From: PRS1 sp965250265
GTDB taxonomy: Bacteria > Bacteroidota > Bacteroidia > Flavobacteriales > Flavobacteriaceae
Assembly: GCA_965250265.1 (NCBI GenBank)
Contig: CBDFNO010000015.1
Location: 558,001-622,000, forward strand
Reading direction: 5' to 3'
Length of the DNA: 64,000 bases
In this document: positions 29,035-38,518 of the stretch, in pieces
Layout of the letters: each line of letters opens with the position of its first letter
Position numbering within the stretch: the stretch's first letter is position 1
Made by a program: the position numbers and the translations under genes
Notes under the pieces: generated by a model
The model's database searches: none
Told to the model about the DNA's origin: nothing
The model's input: only the letters and a program-made list of their open reading frames with translations

Positions 29035-29123
29035 AACAGAACTTCAAAGAGATATTATTCTTAATGTTTTTTATACCTTTAAAAATTAATATGAAATATC
29101 TCTTCCCATTAAAATTCTTTCTT

Positions 29124-32100
29124 ATGAAATACAAATTACTATTTAAACACACATTAACGATGATAATATTGTTAGGTGTAATGATTTCTTCAGCTCAAGA
29201 TACAAACGATAAAAAAGCTGATTCAACAAAAAAAGCAACCAAAGAATTACCATTAGAACCAGAACGGAAAGTGTCTTTTACTACTCAAGAAGGCACTTGG
29301 ATATCGGTTGATGTTCATCCCGATGGAAAGACTATTGTTTTTGATTTAATGGGAGATTTATATACCATTCCTATTGCTGGAGGTAAAGCTACCCAAATTA
29401 CACAAGGGATGCCTTATGAAGTTCATCCTCGATTTAGCCCTGATGGGAAATCTATTGTATTCATCTCCGATAAAAGTGGTTCAGATAATATTTGGACTAT
29501 GGATTTAGAATCCAAAGAAGATAAGCAAATTACTAAAGACAAAAATAAATATCATGTCTCTGCAGATTGGAGTCCAGACGGAAACTATATTGTTGGTGTA
29601 AATGGACGTAGAAACATTAAACCTTTTTTATATCATAAAGATGGCGGAAAAGGATCACAATTAATTAAAGAGCCTAAAAATTTAAAGACCATAGATCCCG
29701 CCTTTAGTTCAGATGGCGAGCTGATTTATTTTTCAAGAAGAATTAATGCGTGGAATTACAATGCGAGATTACCTCAGTATCAAGTTGCTTCTTTTGATAG
29801 AGAAGATGGCGATATAGAAATCTTAACCACTCGTTATGGCTCCGCATTTACTCCAACTTTATCTAACGATGGAAAGTGGCTAGTATATGGCAGCCGATTT
29901 GAAGAAGAAACAGGTTTGGTATTGCGAAATCTAAAAACTGGCGATGAACGTTGGCTCGCTTATCCAGTACAAAGAGATGAACAGGAATCTATTGCGCCTC
30001 TTGGCGTGCTTCCTGCTATGTCTTTTACACCAGATAATGAAAATCTAATCGCATCTTATGGTGGTAAAATTTATTCAATTTCATTAGCAACAAATCAAGC
30101 TATTGAAATTCCTTTTGAGGTTGATGTGGAGCTAGATATGGGACCAATGGTATCTTTTAAATATCCAATCAATGATTCTCCTGAAGAATTTGTTACCCAA
30201 ATTCGTGATGCTGTCCCTTCTCCTGACGGAACAAAACTTGCTTTTACAGCATTAAACCGTTTATATGTGATGGATTTCCCTAATGGTACTCCAAGACGAT
30301 TAACTAATAATAATTTTACTGAAGCACAACCTTCATGGTCCCCAGATGGTACACAAATTATATTTACTACTTGGCAACAAGGTGGAGGACATTTGTATAA
30401 AGTAAACACTTCTGGGAGATCAACAATAACACAACTTACAAACCAGCCTGGAATATATAGTAGTCCTGCTTGGTCATACAATTCCAATCGAATTGCATTT
30501 ATGAAAGGAAGTTCTCAAACTTATGATGATGCCATTGGTCCACGAGCTAGAAGAGCAACAGAAGAAATTGCTTGGGTTTCTATAAATGGTGGAGATATTA
30601 CTATTATAGACAAATCAAAAGGAAGAGGCATTCCTCATTTTACTAAAATAAATAATCGTATTTATTTAAATCATGGAGCTAAAGGACTTATTTCTATAAG
30701 ATGGGATGGTAGTGATGAAAAGGAACATCTTAAAGTAACTGGAATTACTACTTATGGCTCCTCAGATGTTTTTGGTGAAGAGCATAGTATTCTACCAACT
30801 TATGAAGAAGGATGGATGGAAAATAAAAAAGCATCACGCCCTTCAGAAATTAAAATTTCTCCTGACGGCACACATGCTTTAGCTAAAATTAATAATGATA
30901 TTTACACTGTTCTAATCCCCAAAATTGGGAAAACACCCGAAATATCACTTGCTAAAGCAGACAAAGCATCTTTTCCTGCAAATAAACTTACCATTATGGG
31001 AGGAGAATTTCCTGCTTGGTCTTCAAATAGTAAAAAAGTACATTGGTCTTTAGGCTCTAGTCATTTTATGTATGATCTAAAAAAAGGAAAAGCTTTTGCC
31101 GATAGTTTAGTAATAGCCAAAAAGGAAGAAAAAGAATTAAAAGATGCTGAAAAGAAAACCGATAGCACTAAAACTAAAGAAAAGGATGATGAGAAAAAGA
31201 AAGACGCAAAATTCAAAGCTGATGAGTATAAGATAAAAGTAAGTTACAAAAAAGCGATTCCTGAAGGAATAATTTTATTAAAAGGTGGACGAATAATCAC
31301 CATGAAAAATAATGAGGTTATAGAAAATGGAGATATACTCATAGAAAACAACCGCATTATAAATGTAGGCGTTTCAGGAAGTTTTGATGTACCAAATAAT
31401 GCTAAGACCATAAATGTTTCAGGGAAAACTATTACTCCAGGATTTATTGACGTTCATGCCCATATGTGGCCAAATTGGGGAATTCATAAAAGCCAGATAT
31501 GGATTTATGCAGCAAATTTGGCTTATGGCGTTACTACAACAAGAGATCCACAAACAGCTACTACCGATGTATTAACTTATGCAGATATGGTAGATGCTGG
31601 AATGATGTTAGGCCCTCGAGTATATAGTACAGGGCCAGGTGTTGGTTTCTGGGGATATAATATTGAAAGTCTCGATCACGCCAAAGAAGTGCTAAAACAG
31701 TACAGTGAATATTATAATACCAAGAGTATTAAGATGTATTTGGTTGGGAATAGACAACAACGCCAGTGGGTAATCATGGCCGCCAAAGAATTAAAATTGA
31801 TGCCAACTACTGAAGGTGGTCTAGATTTCAAATCTAACATGAAAAATTTAATAGATGGATATCCTGGACATGAGCATTCCTTACCAATTTATCCTATCTA
31901 TATAGATGTCGTTAAAAGTATTGCAGAATCTAAAATGGCAGTAACACCAACTTTATTGGTGTCTTATGGCGGTCCTTGGGCAGAGAATTATTTTTATTCT
32001 AGAGAGAATCCATATCACAATAAAAAATTACAATACTTTACTCCTTATCAAGAGCTAGCACAAAAATCCAGAAGAAGGCCTGGATGGTTTATGGACGAAG

Positions 32101-32522
32101 AACATGTATTTAAAAAACATGCAGAATTTATGAAAGATCTGGTAGAGGCTAATGGACTTGCTGGAATAGGTAGCCATGGGCAATTACAAGGTCTTGGATT
32201 TCATTGGGAATTGTGGGCTACAGCTAGTGGTGGCATGAAAAATTATGATGCATTAAAAGTTGCTACCATATTAGGCGCAGAAGCTATTGGACTTGATACT
32301 GACCTAGGAAGTATTGAATCTGGAAAAATAGCCGATATCTTAATTATGGATAAAAATCCAATTGAGAATTTAAGGAATACCAATACGCTAAAATATGTTA
32401 TTAAGAATGGCGTAGTATATGACGCCAATACCTTAGATGAAATAGCTCCTAAGACAAAGAAGGCGGATACTTTTTATTGGCAAACAAAAAAGCCTAATGG
32501 CTTGCCTGGAATTAAAGATTAG
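29124..32522 (+). CDS. Secreted TolB-like propeller / amidohydrolase fusion
   Basis: 1132 residues. Signal peptide from MKYKLLFKHTLTMIILLGVM. Residues ~45-650 are WD40-like PD40/TolB beta-propeller repeats (SPDGKSIVFISDKSG, SPDGTQIIFTT). A Lys/Glu-rich linker lies near 665-702. The C-terminal ~370 residues are a metal-dependent amidohydrolase with HxH at 778/780 (DVHAHMWP) and GHEHSLPIY later. Such fusions are thought to hydrolyse peptides or amide bonds in the periplasm. The long upstream frame (to 28872) overlaps the transporter gene in another frame and is not used. A terminator follows at 32559. Confidence 0.9.
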   Translation: MKYKLLFKHTLTMIILLGVMISSAQDTNDKKADSTKKATKELPLEPERKVSFTTQEGTWISVDVHPDGKTIVFDLMGDLYTIPIAGGKATQITQGMPYEVHPRFSPDGKSIVFISDKSGSDNIWTMDLESKEDKQITKDKNKYHVSADWSPDGNYIVGVNGRRNIKPFLYHKDGGKGSQLIKEPKNLKTIDPAFSSDGELIYFSRRINAWNYNARLPQYQVASFDREDGDIEILTTRYGSAFTPTLSNDGKWLVYGSRFEEETGLVLRNLKTGDERWLAYPVQRDEQESIAPLGVLPAMSFTPDNENLIASYGGKIYSISLATNQAIEIPFEVDVELDMGPMVSFKYPINDSPEEFVTQIRDAVPSPDGTKLAFTALNRLYVMDFPNGTPRRLTNNNFTEAQPSWSPDGTQIIFTTWQQGGGHLYKVNTSGRSTITQLTNQPGIYSSPAWSYNSNRIAFMKGSSQTYDDAIGPRARRATEEIAWVSINGGDITIIDKSKGRGIPHFTKINNRIYLNHGAKGLISIRWDGSDEKEHLKVTGITTYGSSDVFGEEHSILPTYEEGWMENKKASRPSEIKISPDGTHALAKINNDIYTVLIPKIGKTPEISLAKADKASFPANKLTIMGGEFPAWSSNSKKVHWSLGSSHFMYDLKKGKAFADSLVIAKKEEKELKDAEKKTDSTKTKEKDDEKKKDAKFKADEYKIKVSYKKAIPEGIILLKGGRIITMKNNEVIENGDILIENNRIINVGVSGSFDVPNNAKTINVSGKTITPGFIDVHAHMWPNWGIHKSQIWIYAANLAYGVTTTRDPQTATTDVLTYADMVDAGMMLGPRVYSTGPGVGFWGYNIESLDHAKEVLKQYSEYYNTKSIKMYLVGNRQQRQWVIMAAKELKLMPTTEGGLDFKSNMKNLIDGYPGHEHSLPIYPIYIDVVKSIAESKMAVTPTLLVSYGGPWAENYFYSRENPYHNKKLQYFTPYQELAQKSRRRPGWFMDEEHVFKKHAEFMKDLVEANGLAGIGSHGQLQGLGFHWELWATASGGMKNYDALKVATILGAEAIGLDTDLGSIESGKIADILIMDKNPIENLRNTNTLKYVIKNGVVYDANTLDEIAPKTKKADTFYWQTKKPNGLPGIKD

Positions 32523-32558
32523 GACTAAAAAGAAAAGTATTTATCAAACAAAAAAAAA

Positions 32559-32586
32559 CAACTTATGTGAATAAGTTGGTTTTTTA
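32559..32586. terminator. Rho-independent terminator between convergent genes
   Basis: 8-bp stem CAACTTAT / ATAAGTTG with a GTGA loop, T run downstream and A run upstream. It can serve the amidohydrolase fusion (plus strand) and the lipoprotein gene (minus strand). Confidence 0.75.
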
Positions 32587-32607
32587 ATTACGGCAAAAAA
32601 AGGTTTT

Positions 32608-33075
32608 TTAATTTTTTCTGGGTCTTAATGGACATCCAAAATAAGCGTCAGTCGAATCAAAATCCATAGTATCGAGATCCCCTAATTGACAAGCTGTCGC
32701 ATATTTAACCGGGTCTACTCCTGCTTTTAAAACATTTAAATGCCAGCGTCCTCCATTATAATCCTGATCTCCAGGCTTAGAATCAGAAATTAATGGTACG
32801 CCATCATAAAACATTGCCATTGGCATGACATATAGCTCATCAAAAGGATCACTTTCCGGTTTAAAAGTTGCTGGAGTAACAATTCCTGAATACAAATCAC
32901 AGTCTGCCCAAATAGGTGGTTGATCTAACTTACTTGCCGTAGTTGTAACATTTGATAGACGTTGGATAAGAGCCATATTATTGTCTTCTAAAGCTGCATT
33001 ATTTGCTTCTTCAACTGAACAAGCAATCGTTAATAATAGGGCTGAAAACAAAATAATTGATAAAAACTTTTTCAT
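32608..33075 (-). CDS. Small lipoprotein, unknown function
   Basis: 155 residues. The N-terminus MKKFLSIILFSALLLTIAC is a lipoprotein signal with the lipobox LTIAC, so the mature protein starts at Cys19. The mature part has no recognised domain; it is polar with several cysteines (WADCDLYSG, ATACQLG, FGCPLRPRKN). It converges on the propeller/amidohydrolase gene. Nothing nearby indicates its role. Confidence 0.75.
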   Translation of the reverse strand: MKKFLSIILFSALLLTIACSVEEANNAALEDNNMALIQRLSNVTTTASKLDQPPIWADCDLYSGIVTPATFKPESDPFDELYVMPMAMFYDGVPLISDSKPGDQDYNGGRWHLNVLKAGVDPVKYATACQLGDLDTMDFDSTDAYFGCPLRPRKN

Positions 33076-33188
33076 AATAACTAATTTTAAATTAATAGCT
33101 AATTCAAAAGTATTTAATCCATTATCAAAAAAATGTTAGCTATCTAACATAAATAAAATCTGTGTTTTCATATAATATCTAAAAATAG

Positions 33189-33260
33189 TGACTCCACCAG
33201 GATTCGAACCTGGATCTAAAGTTTAGGAAACTTTTGTTCTATCCCTTGAACTATGGAGCC
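33189..33260 (-). tRNA. tRNA-Arg (anticodon CCT)
   Basis: A 72-nt cloverleaf on the minus strand. The acceptor GGCTCCA pairs with TGGAGTC (one G-U pair). A D arm (GTTC/GAAC) follows. The anticodon stem AAAGT/ACTTT encloses the loop TTCCTAA, so the anticodon is CCT (reads AGG, Arg). A 4-nt variable loop and a T arm CCAGG-TTCGAAT-CCTGG follow. The discriminator base is A. The CCA end is not encoded. Confidence 0.95.
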
Positions 33261-33286
33261 TTAAACAAGAAAGCAATCCTATTTTC

Positions 33287-33562
33287 TTATTCCCAATAGT
33301 TTTCGGGAGAAAAAAAGAAAGCCTTTTTTATGTCTTTAAAGGTAACAAGAAAATTACAAAAGGCTATAAAGCCAATAAATCCAACGCATTCCCATTTTTT
33401 AAATGTTAAACAATTGTTAATTAGTGTTTCTTGTCGTAACATTTTGTAGAGAAATTGAGTCTTATAAGTGTCAATCATTTTACAACAGACATTTATTTCA
33501 TCAATCAAGTATATTGTAAATAGTGGATGAAACATAAAGTAAATGGCAGAAAGAACCATCAC
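33287..33562 (-). CDS. Doubtful small ORF, 91 aa
   Basis: A frame of 91 residues with two hydrophobic stretches and several cysteines (NVCCKMIDTY). It lies between the 3' end of the D-aminoacylase region and the tRNA gene. I recognise no family, the composition is not typical of its neighbours, and there is no clear promoter. It may be a chance frame in a 300-bp spacer or a small membrane protein. Confidence 0.25.
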   Translation of the reverse strand: MMVLSAIYFMFHPLFTIYLIDEINVCCKMIDTYKTQFLYKMLRQETLINNCLTFKKWECVGFIGFIAFCNFLVTFKDIKKAFFFSPENYWE

Positions 33563-33597
33563 TAAAAAGAAACATTCAATTACTTACTATTAATGTA

Positions 33598-33625
33598 AAA
33601 AGCTCATGAGAAATCAAGAGCTTTT
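33598..33625 (-). terminator. Terminator of the D-aminoacylase-like gene
   Basis: 8-bp stem AAAAGCTC / GAGCTTTT with a 12-nt loop, 31 bp beyond the stop at 33656. On the minus strand it is followed by TTTTTACATT. Confidence 0.7.
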
Positions 33626-33655
33626 ATCATTTTAAAATAACCATCTTAAATAACA

Positions 33656-35275
33656 TTATTCTTTTTGGTAGCCAGAACCTTTAATAAATCTTCCTGGGAA
33701 AGAACCTGTATGATTGCCGTCTGAAATTACTTGAACGCCATTTACAAATACATGTTCCATGCCTTCAGCAAACTGAAGAGGCTCATCAAAAGTAGCTTTA
33801 TCGGCAACCTTATAAGGATCAAAAATTACAATGTCTGCAAAGTAGTCTTTCTTTAAAAATCCACGATTTGAAAGACCTAGATTGGTGGCAGGAAATCCGC
33901 TCAACTTTCTAATTGCTTCTTGAAGGGTTATTAGTTTTTCATCTCTTGAAAATTTTCCTAAAACGCGAATGAAACTTCCAAAAGCTCTTGGATGCGTTCT
34001 AAAGTCTTTAGAAATATCGGAATACGAACCTGCATCTGAACAAAAGGAAAGCCAGGGAATTTTAATTTTTTTACGAATATTTTCTTCAGACATGCTAAAA
34101 TAGATACATTGAATCCGATTATCATCTTCAATAATCAAATCTACAATGGTCTCTTCTGGAGATTGACCTCTCATCTTTGCGGCTTTTGCAACAGTTTTCC
34201 CTTGATAAATTTTTGCCATAGAATCATTTTTAAAACCCACCATTAAAATACCTTCAGGAGGCTGTTGTGATAATTCTTTACGAATGTCAACTAACAAGCG
34301 TTTTCTTGGTTCAGCCTCTTGCATTCTATTAATCCAGGCTCGATGACCACCTTCCTGAACCCAAGTTGGCATAACTCCTGTTAAGCCAGTAGAGCTTGCA
34401 TTATAAGTATACATATCTGCAGTAATTCTTAATCCTTTGGCTCTAGCTTTTTCCACTTTATCAATAACACTATCTAAAAGATGCCAATTAGGTTCTCTGG
34501 AAGTTTTTAAATGATAGATTTCAGCTGGAATTTTCGCATTTTCAGCAATGTATAATAGTTCATCCAACGCTCCCAGAACACTATGATCTTCGTTTCGCAT
34601 ATGCGATATATACATGCCTCCATACTCGGCTGCAATTGTGCTTAGTGCTACTAATTCTTCCGTATCGGCGTAATCCCCAGGCGCATAAATTAATGAGGAA
34701 CCAATACCCATGGCTCCTTCTTCCATCGCTTCTTTAACAATAGTTTGCATGGCTCTGATTTCTTCTTCTGTAGCTTTCCTGTTATCATATCCTATTTCTT
34801 GAATACGAACAGTTGCTGCACCTAAAAAAGACGCAATATTAGTAGAAACTTTACTTTTAATTAAAGAGTCCATGGCGCTTCCGAAAGAGATATAATTTTC
34901 ATCATTGCGATTCCCTTTTGGGCCAGGAGAAGTTCCTTCTCCAAAAACTTCCAGAGTTACTCCTTGTTTTAAATCACTAAGAGAACGACCGTCCTTTAAT
35001 AACGATCCATATGCCCAACTGAGCATGTTGATAAAACCAGGCGCGACTGCTTTACCAGAAGCATCGATGGTTTTCATGGCTTCAAATTCTTTAGGTTTCC
35101 CAACGTAAATAATCTTATCATTTTGAATCGCTATGGTTCCTATAAAAGGAGTTTCTCCACTGCCATCATAAATAGAACCTCCTTGAATGACCATATCACA
35201 AGTTGGATGGTTTATTTCGCATCCATTTATTAAAACGAATACTAATAATGTTGTTACAAAATTAAAATGTCTCAT
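33656..35275 (-). CDS. D-aminoacylase-like amidohydrolase lipoprotein
   Basis: 539 residues. N-terminal lipoprotein signal with lipobox LINGC (Cys19). The rest is an amidohydrolase of the N-acyl-D-amino-acid deacylase type: a small beta-sandwich (GSIYDGSGETPFIGTIAI), then the barrel with KAVAPGFINMLSWAYGSLL, SHMRNEDHSVLGALDELL, EIYHLKTSREPNW and a C-terminal return of the sandwich. At the position of the usual metal-binding HxH after PGF, the sequence has NMLSW. As I recall, related Bacteroidetes proteins share this, so the metal site differs from the classic enzyme. A 29-nt box shared with mmuM lies upstream. Confidence 0.85.
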   Translation of the reverse strand: MRHFNFVTTLLVFVLINGCEINHPTCDMVIQGGSIYDGSGETPFIGTIAIQNDKIIYVGKPKEFEAMKTIDASGKAVAPGFINMLSWAYGSLLKDGRSLSDLKQGVTLEVFGEGTSPGPKGNRNDENYISFGSAMDSLIKSKVSTNIASFLGAATVRIQEIGYDNRKATEEEIRAMQTIVKEAMEEGAMGIGSSLIYAPGDYADTEELVALSTIAAEYGGMYISHMRNEDHSVLGALDELLYIAENAKIPAEIYHLKTSREPNWHLLDSVIDKVEKARAKGLRITADMYTYNASSTGLTGVMPTWVQEGGHRAWINRMQEAEPRKRLLVDIRKELSQQPPEGILMVGFKNDSMAKIYQGKTVAKAAKMRGQSPEETIVDLIIEDDNRIQCIYFSMSEENIRKKIKIPWLSFCSDAGSYSDISKDFRTHPRAFGSFIRVLGKFSRDEKLITLQEAIRKLSGFPATNLGLSNRGFLKKDYFADIVIFDPYKVADKATFDEPLQFAEGMEHVFVNGVQVISDGNHTGSFPGRFIKGSGYQKE

Positions 35276-35301
35276 GTGTTGTGATTTTATCTTGAGTTCT
35301 C

Positions 35302-35330
35302 TAAATATACAGATTATTATTTGTAGTAGA
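35302..35330 (-). promoter_or_regulatory. 29-nt shared upstream box, copy 1
   Basis: Identical to 44888-44916 except for one base (position 15 of 29). It lies 26 bp upstream of the D-aminoacylase start. On the coding strand it ends with TATATTTA, a near match to the -7 element, so it may contain promoter plus operator. Confidence 0.5.
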
Positions 35331-35564
35331 ATTAAGATTTAATAAACCTACTATATCAACGTTAAAAAACTGATTTCAATTCAAGGCTATTCTTCATTAT
35401 AAACACCTATTTAAAACTAATCAATGTGAAATAGTAACGGATGTTTATCAAGACATTTTTGACACAACTCATTTGAGAAATAATTCAATAATGGCAAAGG
35501 ATTAAGCAATACTATAATAGTAACTAAATTACAGTGAGATGCTGTTAATGTTTTAGTAAGTTGT

Positions 35565-35572
35565 ATATTTGA
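35565..35572 (+). promoter_or_regulatory. -7 promoter element of the Crp/Fnr gene
   Basis: TATATTTG is an exact TAnnTTTG match, 24 bp before the ATG at 35597. The rest of the 320-bp spacer 35276-35596 shows no gene. Confidence 0.5.
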
Positions 35573-35596
35573 TAAGACAAGAAAAAAGAAATTTTT

Positions 35597-36325
35597 ATGG
35601 CTTTAATTTCAAATCCATGCACATCTTCGACTACAAAAAAAACAACTTGTGCGAATTGTATTAAAAGAAATTATTCCCTTTTAAGTGATTTAAGTCATGA
35701 TGAACTCGAATTATTAAACAATAACAGGTATATAGTTTCTTATAAAGTAGGTGAAACTATCTGTAAAGAGGGAACTAAATCATTAGGTTTAATTTGTTTG
35801 AATAAGGGAAAGGTAAAAATGACTAAAAGTGGCTTGAATGGGACAGAGCAAATCCTTACATTAAAAAAGCCTGTTGATTTTATCGGTTTCAGAACTTTAA
35901 TGAATGGAAATACTTATTATTCTTCGGCTGTTGTATTAGAAGATGCTTCTGTCTGTATTATTAATAAAGAAGATTTTTTTAATGTCATTGCCAACAACGA
36001 ACAATTAGCCTTCAAAATAATTCGTTATTTGACTCAAGAGTTAAGCCAAATGGAAGACCGTATGGTAAACCTTATTCAAAAACATATAAGAGCACGTATG
36101 GCAGACGCTTTGCTGCTAATTAATAATATTTATGGCACTGACTCCAATGGTATATTAGCAGTTTCATTAAAACGATTAGATCTGGCTGCCTTATCCAACA
36201 TGACTGTTTCTAATGTAAGTAGAGTTCTTTCCTCCTTTTCTAAAGAAAAACTAATCGAAATAAATAAGCGAGATATAAAAATAAAAAACCTTAAAGCTCT
36301 GAAAGATTTAAGTGTTTTTGGTTAG
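35597..36325 (+). CDS. Crp/Fnr-family transcription regulator
   Basis: 242 residues. A cyclic-nucleotide-binding-like beta-roll (about 25-150) is followed by a helix-turn-helix (LDLAALSNMTVSNVSRVLSS, near 195-215). The N-terminus carries cysteines 8, 18 and 21 (CxxC), a feature of Bacteroidetes Crp/Fnr members; whether they bind an Fe-S cluster as in FNR cannot be told. The neighbours are a NO-reductase relic, a di-haem cytochrome and a NosR/NapH-like protein whose promoter has a perfect FNR box, so control of respiratory or nitrosative genes is likely. Confidence 0.88.
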   Translation: MALISNPCTSSTTKKTTCANCIKRNYSLLSDLSHDELELLNNNRYIVSYKVGETICKEGTKSLGLICLNKGKVKMTKSGLNGTEQILTLKKPVDFIGFRTLMNGNTYYSSAVVLEDASVCIINKEDFFNVIANNEQLAFKIIRYLTQELSQMEDRMVNLIQKHIRARMADALLLINNIYGTDSNGILAVSLKRLDLAALSNMTVSNVSRVLSSFSKEKLIEINKRDIKIKNLKALKDLSVFG

Positions 36326-36540
36326 AATTATTACCTGTTATTGACCTTTTTTTAGATAAAAATTACTTCCATTTAATTTTCCAGTTTTAACATAACCTAA
36401 TTATATCTATAAGTCAGCTATTCCAAAAAAAATAACATATTTTCTATTTCTTAAAATTGTTATAGAACACCGTTTATTTTGCCATACAACATTGTTTCTA
36501 AAGTTCTCTATCAGTTACTTTGAATATTTATTTCTAACAA

Positions 36541-36844
36541 TTGCTTATGGTAATACTGGATTTATTCCCAGCTGCCGCAATTCAATTTAAATCAGTATTA
36601 GATCATGGCCTTTGGTTTGCACATTCTAACGAGTTTATTACAGATTCAACATTCGAATCTTTAACATGGATGCGTAGTATTGGTGCTAGTGTTATTTTTA
36701 TTTGTAGGTGTAATTCCTTAAATCAGGTTTATTTTTTCAAAAGATAGATCATTAAAAAAGGTAAGGGTAGCATTTGAAGGATTTGATAGGGAAGATTTTA
36801 GTATTGTAAAAAACAAAAAAAGTAGGTTATTGGAACCTCACTAA
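36541..36844 (+). pseudogene. C-terminal relic of NO reductase large subunit (NorB/NorZ type)
   Basis: The frame at 36541-36747 reads VILDLFPAAAIQFKSVLDHG and WFAHSNEFITDSTFESLTWM, which matches the last helices of quinol-type nitric oxide reductase (the pattern FPxGxxQ ... xGxWxARSxEF ... LxWxR). A frameshift follows near 36705. The other frame continues FVGVIP, a stop, then IRFIFSKDRSLKKVRVAFEG to TAA at 36842. The main catalytic part is absent upstream: 36326-36540 has no coding signal. This is a decayed remnant of a NO reductase gene. Confidence 0.75.
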
Positions 36845-36904
36845 TAAGATCAAAAAACCAAACTCTAATTAAAATTTAATAGTATCTATTAAAATATGTT
36901 TATC

Positions 36905-38437
36905 ATGAAGAAAAAATTATTAATACCGTTGTCAATAATCCTTTTAGTAAGTTTTGTAAGTTTTGTAAGTTTTGTAAGTTTTGTAAGTTTTGTAAGTTTT
37001 GTAAGTTTTCAAATTATTGATAAAGATTTATTTATGCTGCAAAGCTCTGGAGCTGAAATTGAAGACTATCAGGACATTGATTATGGCTTGGGTAGTGATT
37101 ATGTAGATAAACTTATGGAGTTTCCTGAATTGGGCAAAGGAGAAAGAACCCCTTTTGATTTATACAAATATGCAGGAAAGGATAAATCATCATTTATGGA
37201 ACGAGGTTTAGGGATGAGTTGGGAAGAATGGCTAGCTCTTCATAAGGAGCAAAAACCAAAGTTAATGGCTGATGTAAAGAAGTATATGAACAGTCGCTAT
37301 GATTTTTCGAATGAAATAGTAGAAGGCGCATTCATGTCTGGTAATAGAAAACAGGTAATGAAAGGACCGATTTCAAGATTGCCAAAAGGAATAAGTACTT
37401 TTGAAGAATTAGCATACCTGGCACCTGAAGAGATTAAAAAAAGAAATTTGTTTCCTTATGTGCCTCTTGCACATCCGTTACATACTACGGCGCACATGGT
37501 TTTTCCAGATCAATATTTAAAGTACCATCCAGAACACAGCAGAATAGATGTTGATCATGACATTCCAGATAATTATTTGCCTGAATATCCTGCGCCAATG
37601 TTCCTCACTACCCATAAAGAATTTGGTGATATAACTAAAGGAAAAGAAGTAACACTAAGTAACTATTTCGAAATGTTTAACGGTCTGCTTACACCAGAAC
37701 AATTGGAAGGACTTAAAGAATTGGTAAAACCTACTCCTAGTACTTTCTTTAATCATACAACCCATAGAGTTACTCTTGAACCAAGCGCAGGAGTTTCATG
37801 TTTTTCTTGCCATGTAAACGGACATACAAATGGGGCTTTTGAAGTGGCTCCAGACACGCGTCCACAGTTGGCTCGATTACGAGTTGGCACACCCTCCATG
37901 AGAGGGAATTACAATTTAATGCAGCTAGCTTCGAAGCGGTCTATAAGAAGCATGGATCATTTTGCCGAAGTAGAAGAGTATTTTGAAGGAGATCCTGGTA
38001 TTCAGCAGGCTATTGGACCAAGATCTCAACAAAGACAAGTTACAAACAGAATGGGAGACTTTAATGCAATTTTAGATTTTCCTCCTGCTCCTAAATTAAA
38101 TCCTTTATATAAGCTAATACCAAGTAAAGCGACTGAACAAGAGCTTTTAGGTGAGAAGATATTTAATACTAAAGGAAAATGTATTACTTGCCACAATGGA
38201 CCAGCATTTGTTGATGATTATATGCACGACCTAAAAGTAGAAAGGTTTTATACAGGTAGACCAGAAGGCCCTATAAAGACTTTTCCTTTAAGAGGGATAA
38301 AAGATTCTCCTCCTTATCTTCATGATGGAAGATTAATGACTTTACACGACACTGTAGAATTTTTCAATTTAATATTAGAACTTAAACTTTCTATAAAAGA
38401 GAAAGATGCTTTAGTAGCATATTTACTTTGTTTATAA
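36905..38437 (+). CDS. Di-haem cytochrome c / cytochrome-c-peroxidase-like protein
   Basis: 510 residues, with two CxxCH haem sites: CFSCH near residue 300 and CITCH near 425. The C-terminal part (FNTKGKCITCHNGPAF ... TFPLRGIKDSPPYLHDGRL) is like MauG/CCP-type cytochromes. The signal peptide is odd: after MKKKLLIPLSIILL come seven exact copies of the 9-bp unit GTAAGTTTT (36947-37009), encoding (VSF)7. An ATG at 36896 is also possible. It sits in a respiratory cluster behind a Crp/Fnr regulator. It probably transfers electrons in the periplasm; the partner is unknown. Confidence 0.82.
   Translation: MKKKLLIPLSIILLVSFVSFVSFVSFVSFVSFVSFQIIDKDLFMLQSSGAEIEDYQDIDYGLGSDYVDKLMEFPELGKGERTPFDLYKYAGKDKSSFMERGLGMSWEEWLALHKEQKPKLMADVKKYMNSRYDFSNEIVEGAFMSGNRKQVMKGPISRLPKGISTFEELAYLAPEEIKKRNLFPYVPLAHPLHTTAHMVFPDQYLKYHPEHSRIDVDHDIPDNYLPEYPAPMFLTTHKEFGDITKGKEVTLSNYFEMFNGLLTPEQLEGLKELVKPTPSTFFNHTTHRVTLEPSAGVSCFSCHVNGHTNGAFEVAPDTRPQLARLRVGTPSMRGNYNLMQLASKRSIRSMDHFAEVEEYFEGDPGIQQAIGPRSQQRQVTNRMGDFNAILDFPPAPKLNPLYKLIPSKATEQELLGEKIFNTKGKCITCHNGPAFVDDYMHDLKVERFYTGRPEGPIKTFPLRGIKDSPPYLHDGRLMTLHDTVEFFNLILELKLSIKEKDALVAYLLCL
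36947..37009 (+). repeat. Microsatellite: seven 9-bp units in a signal peptide
   Basis: Seven perfect copies of GTAAGTTTT, coding Val-Ser-Phe seven times in the hydrophobic core of the cytochrome signal peptide. Unit gain or loss keeps the frame but changes the length of the core by three residues each. Confidence 0.95.
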
Positions 38438-38518
38438 AAAGTGTTTTTATCCAATTGTTATGAAATAATGAGTTTCTGCAAAAACTGATAAATGTCATAT
38501 TAATTTAAATTATAATTT

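Noticed and set aside
28872..29123. Long N-terminal extension of the propeller/amidohydrolase protein
   Set aside because: It overlaps the end of the DASS transporter gene in another frame and would hide a good signal peptide that begins at 29124.
36541..36747. 68-codon frame as an intact small gene
   Set aside because: It matches only the C-terminal helices of a NO reductase subunit and the neighbouring frame continues the homology, so it is a relic.
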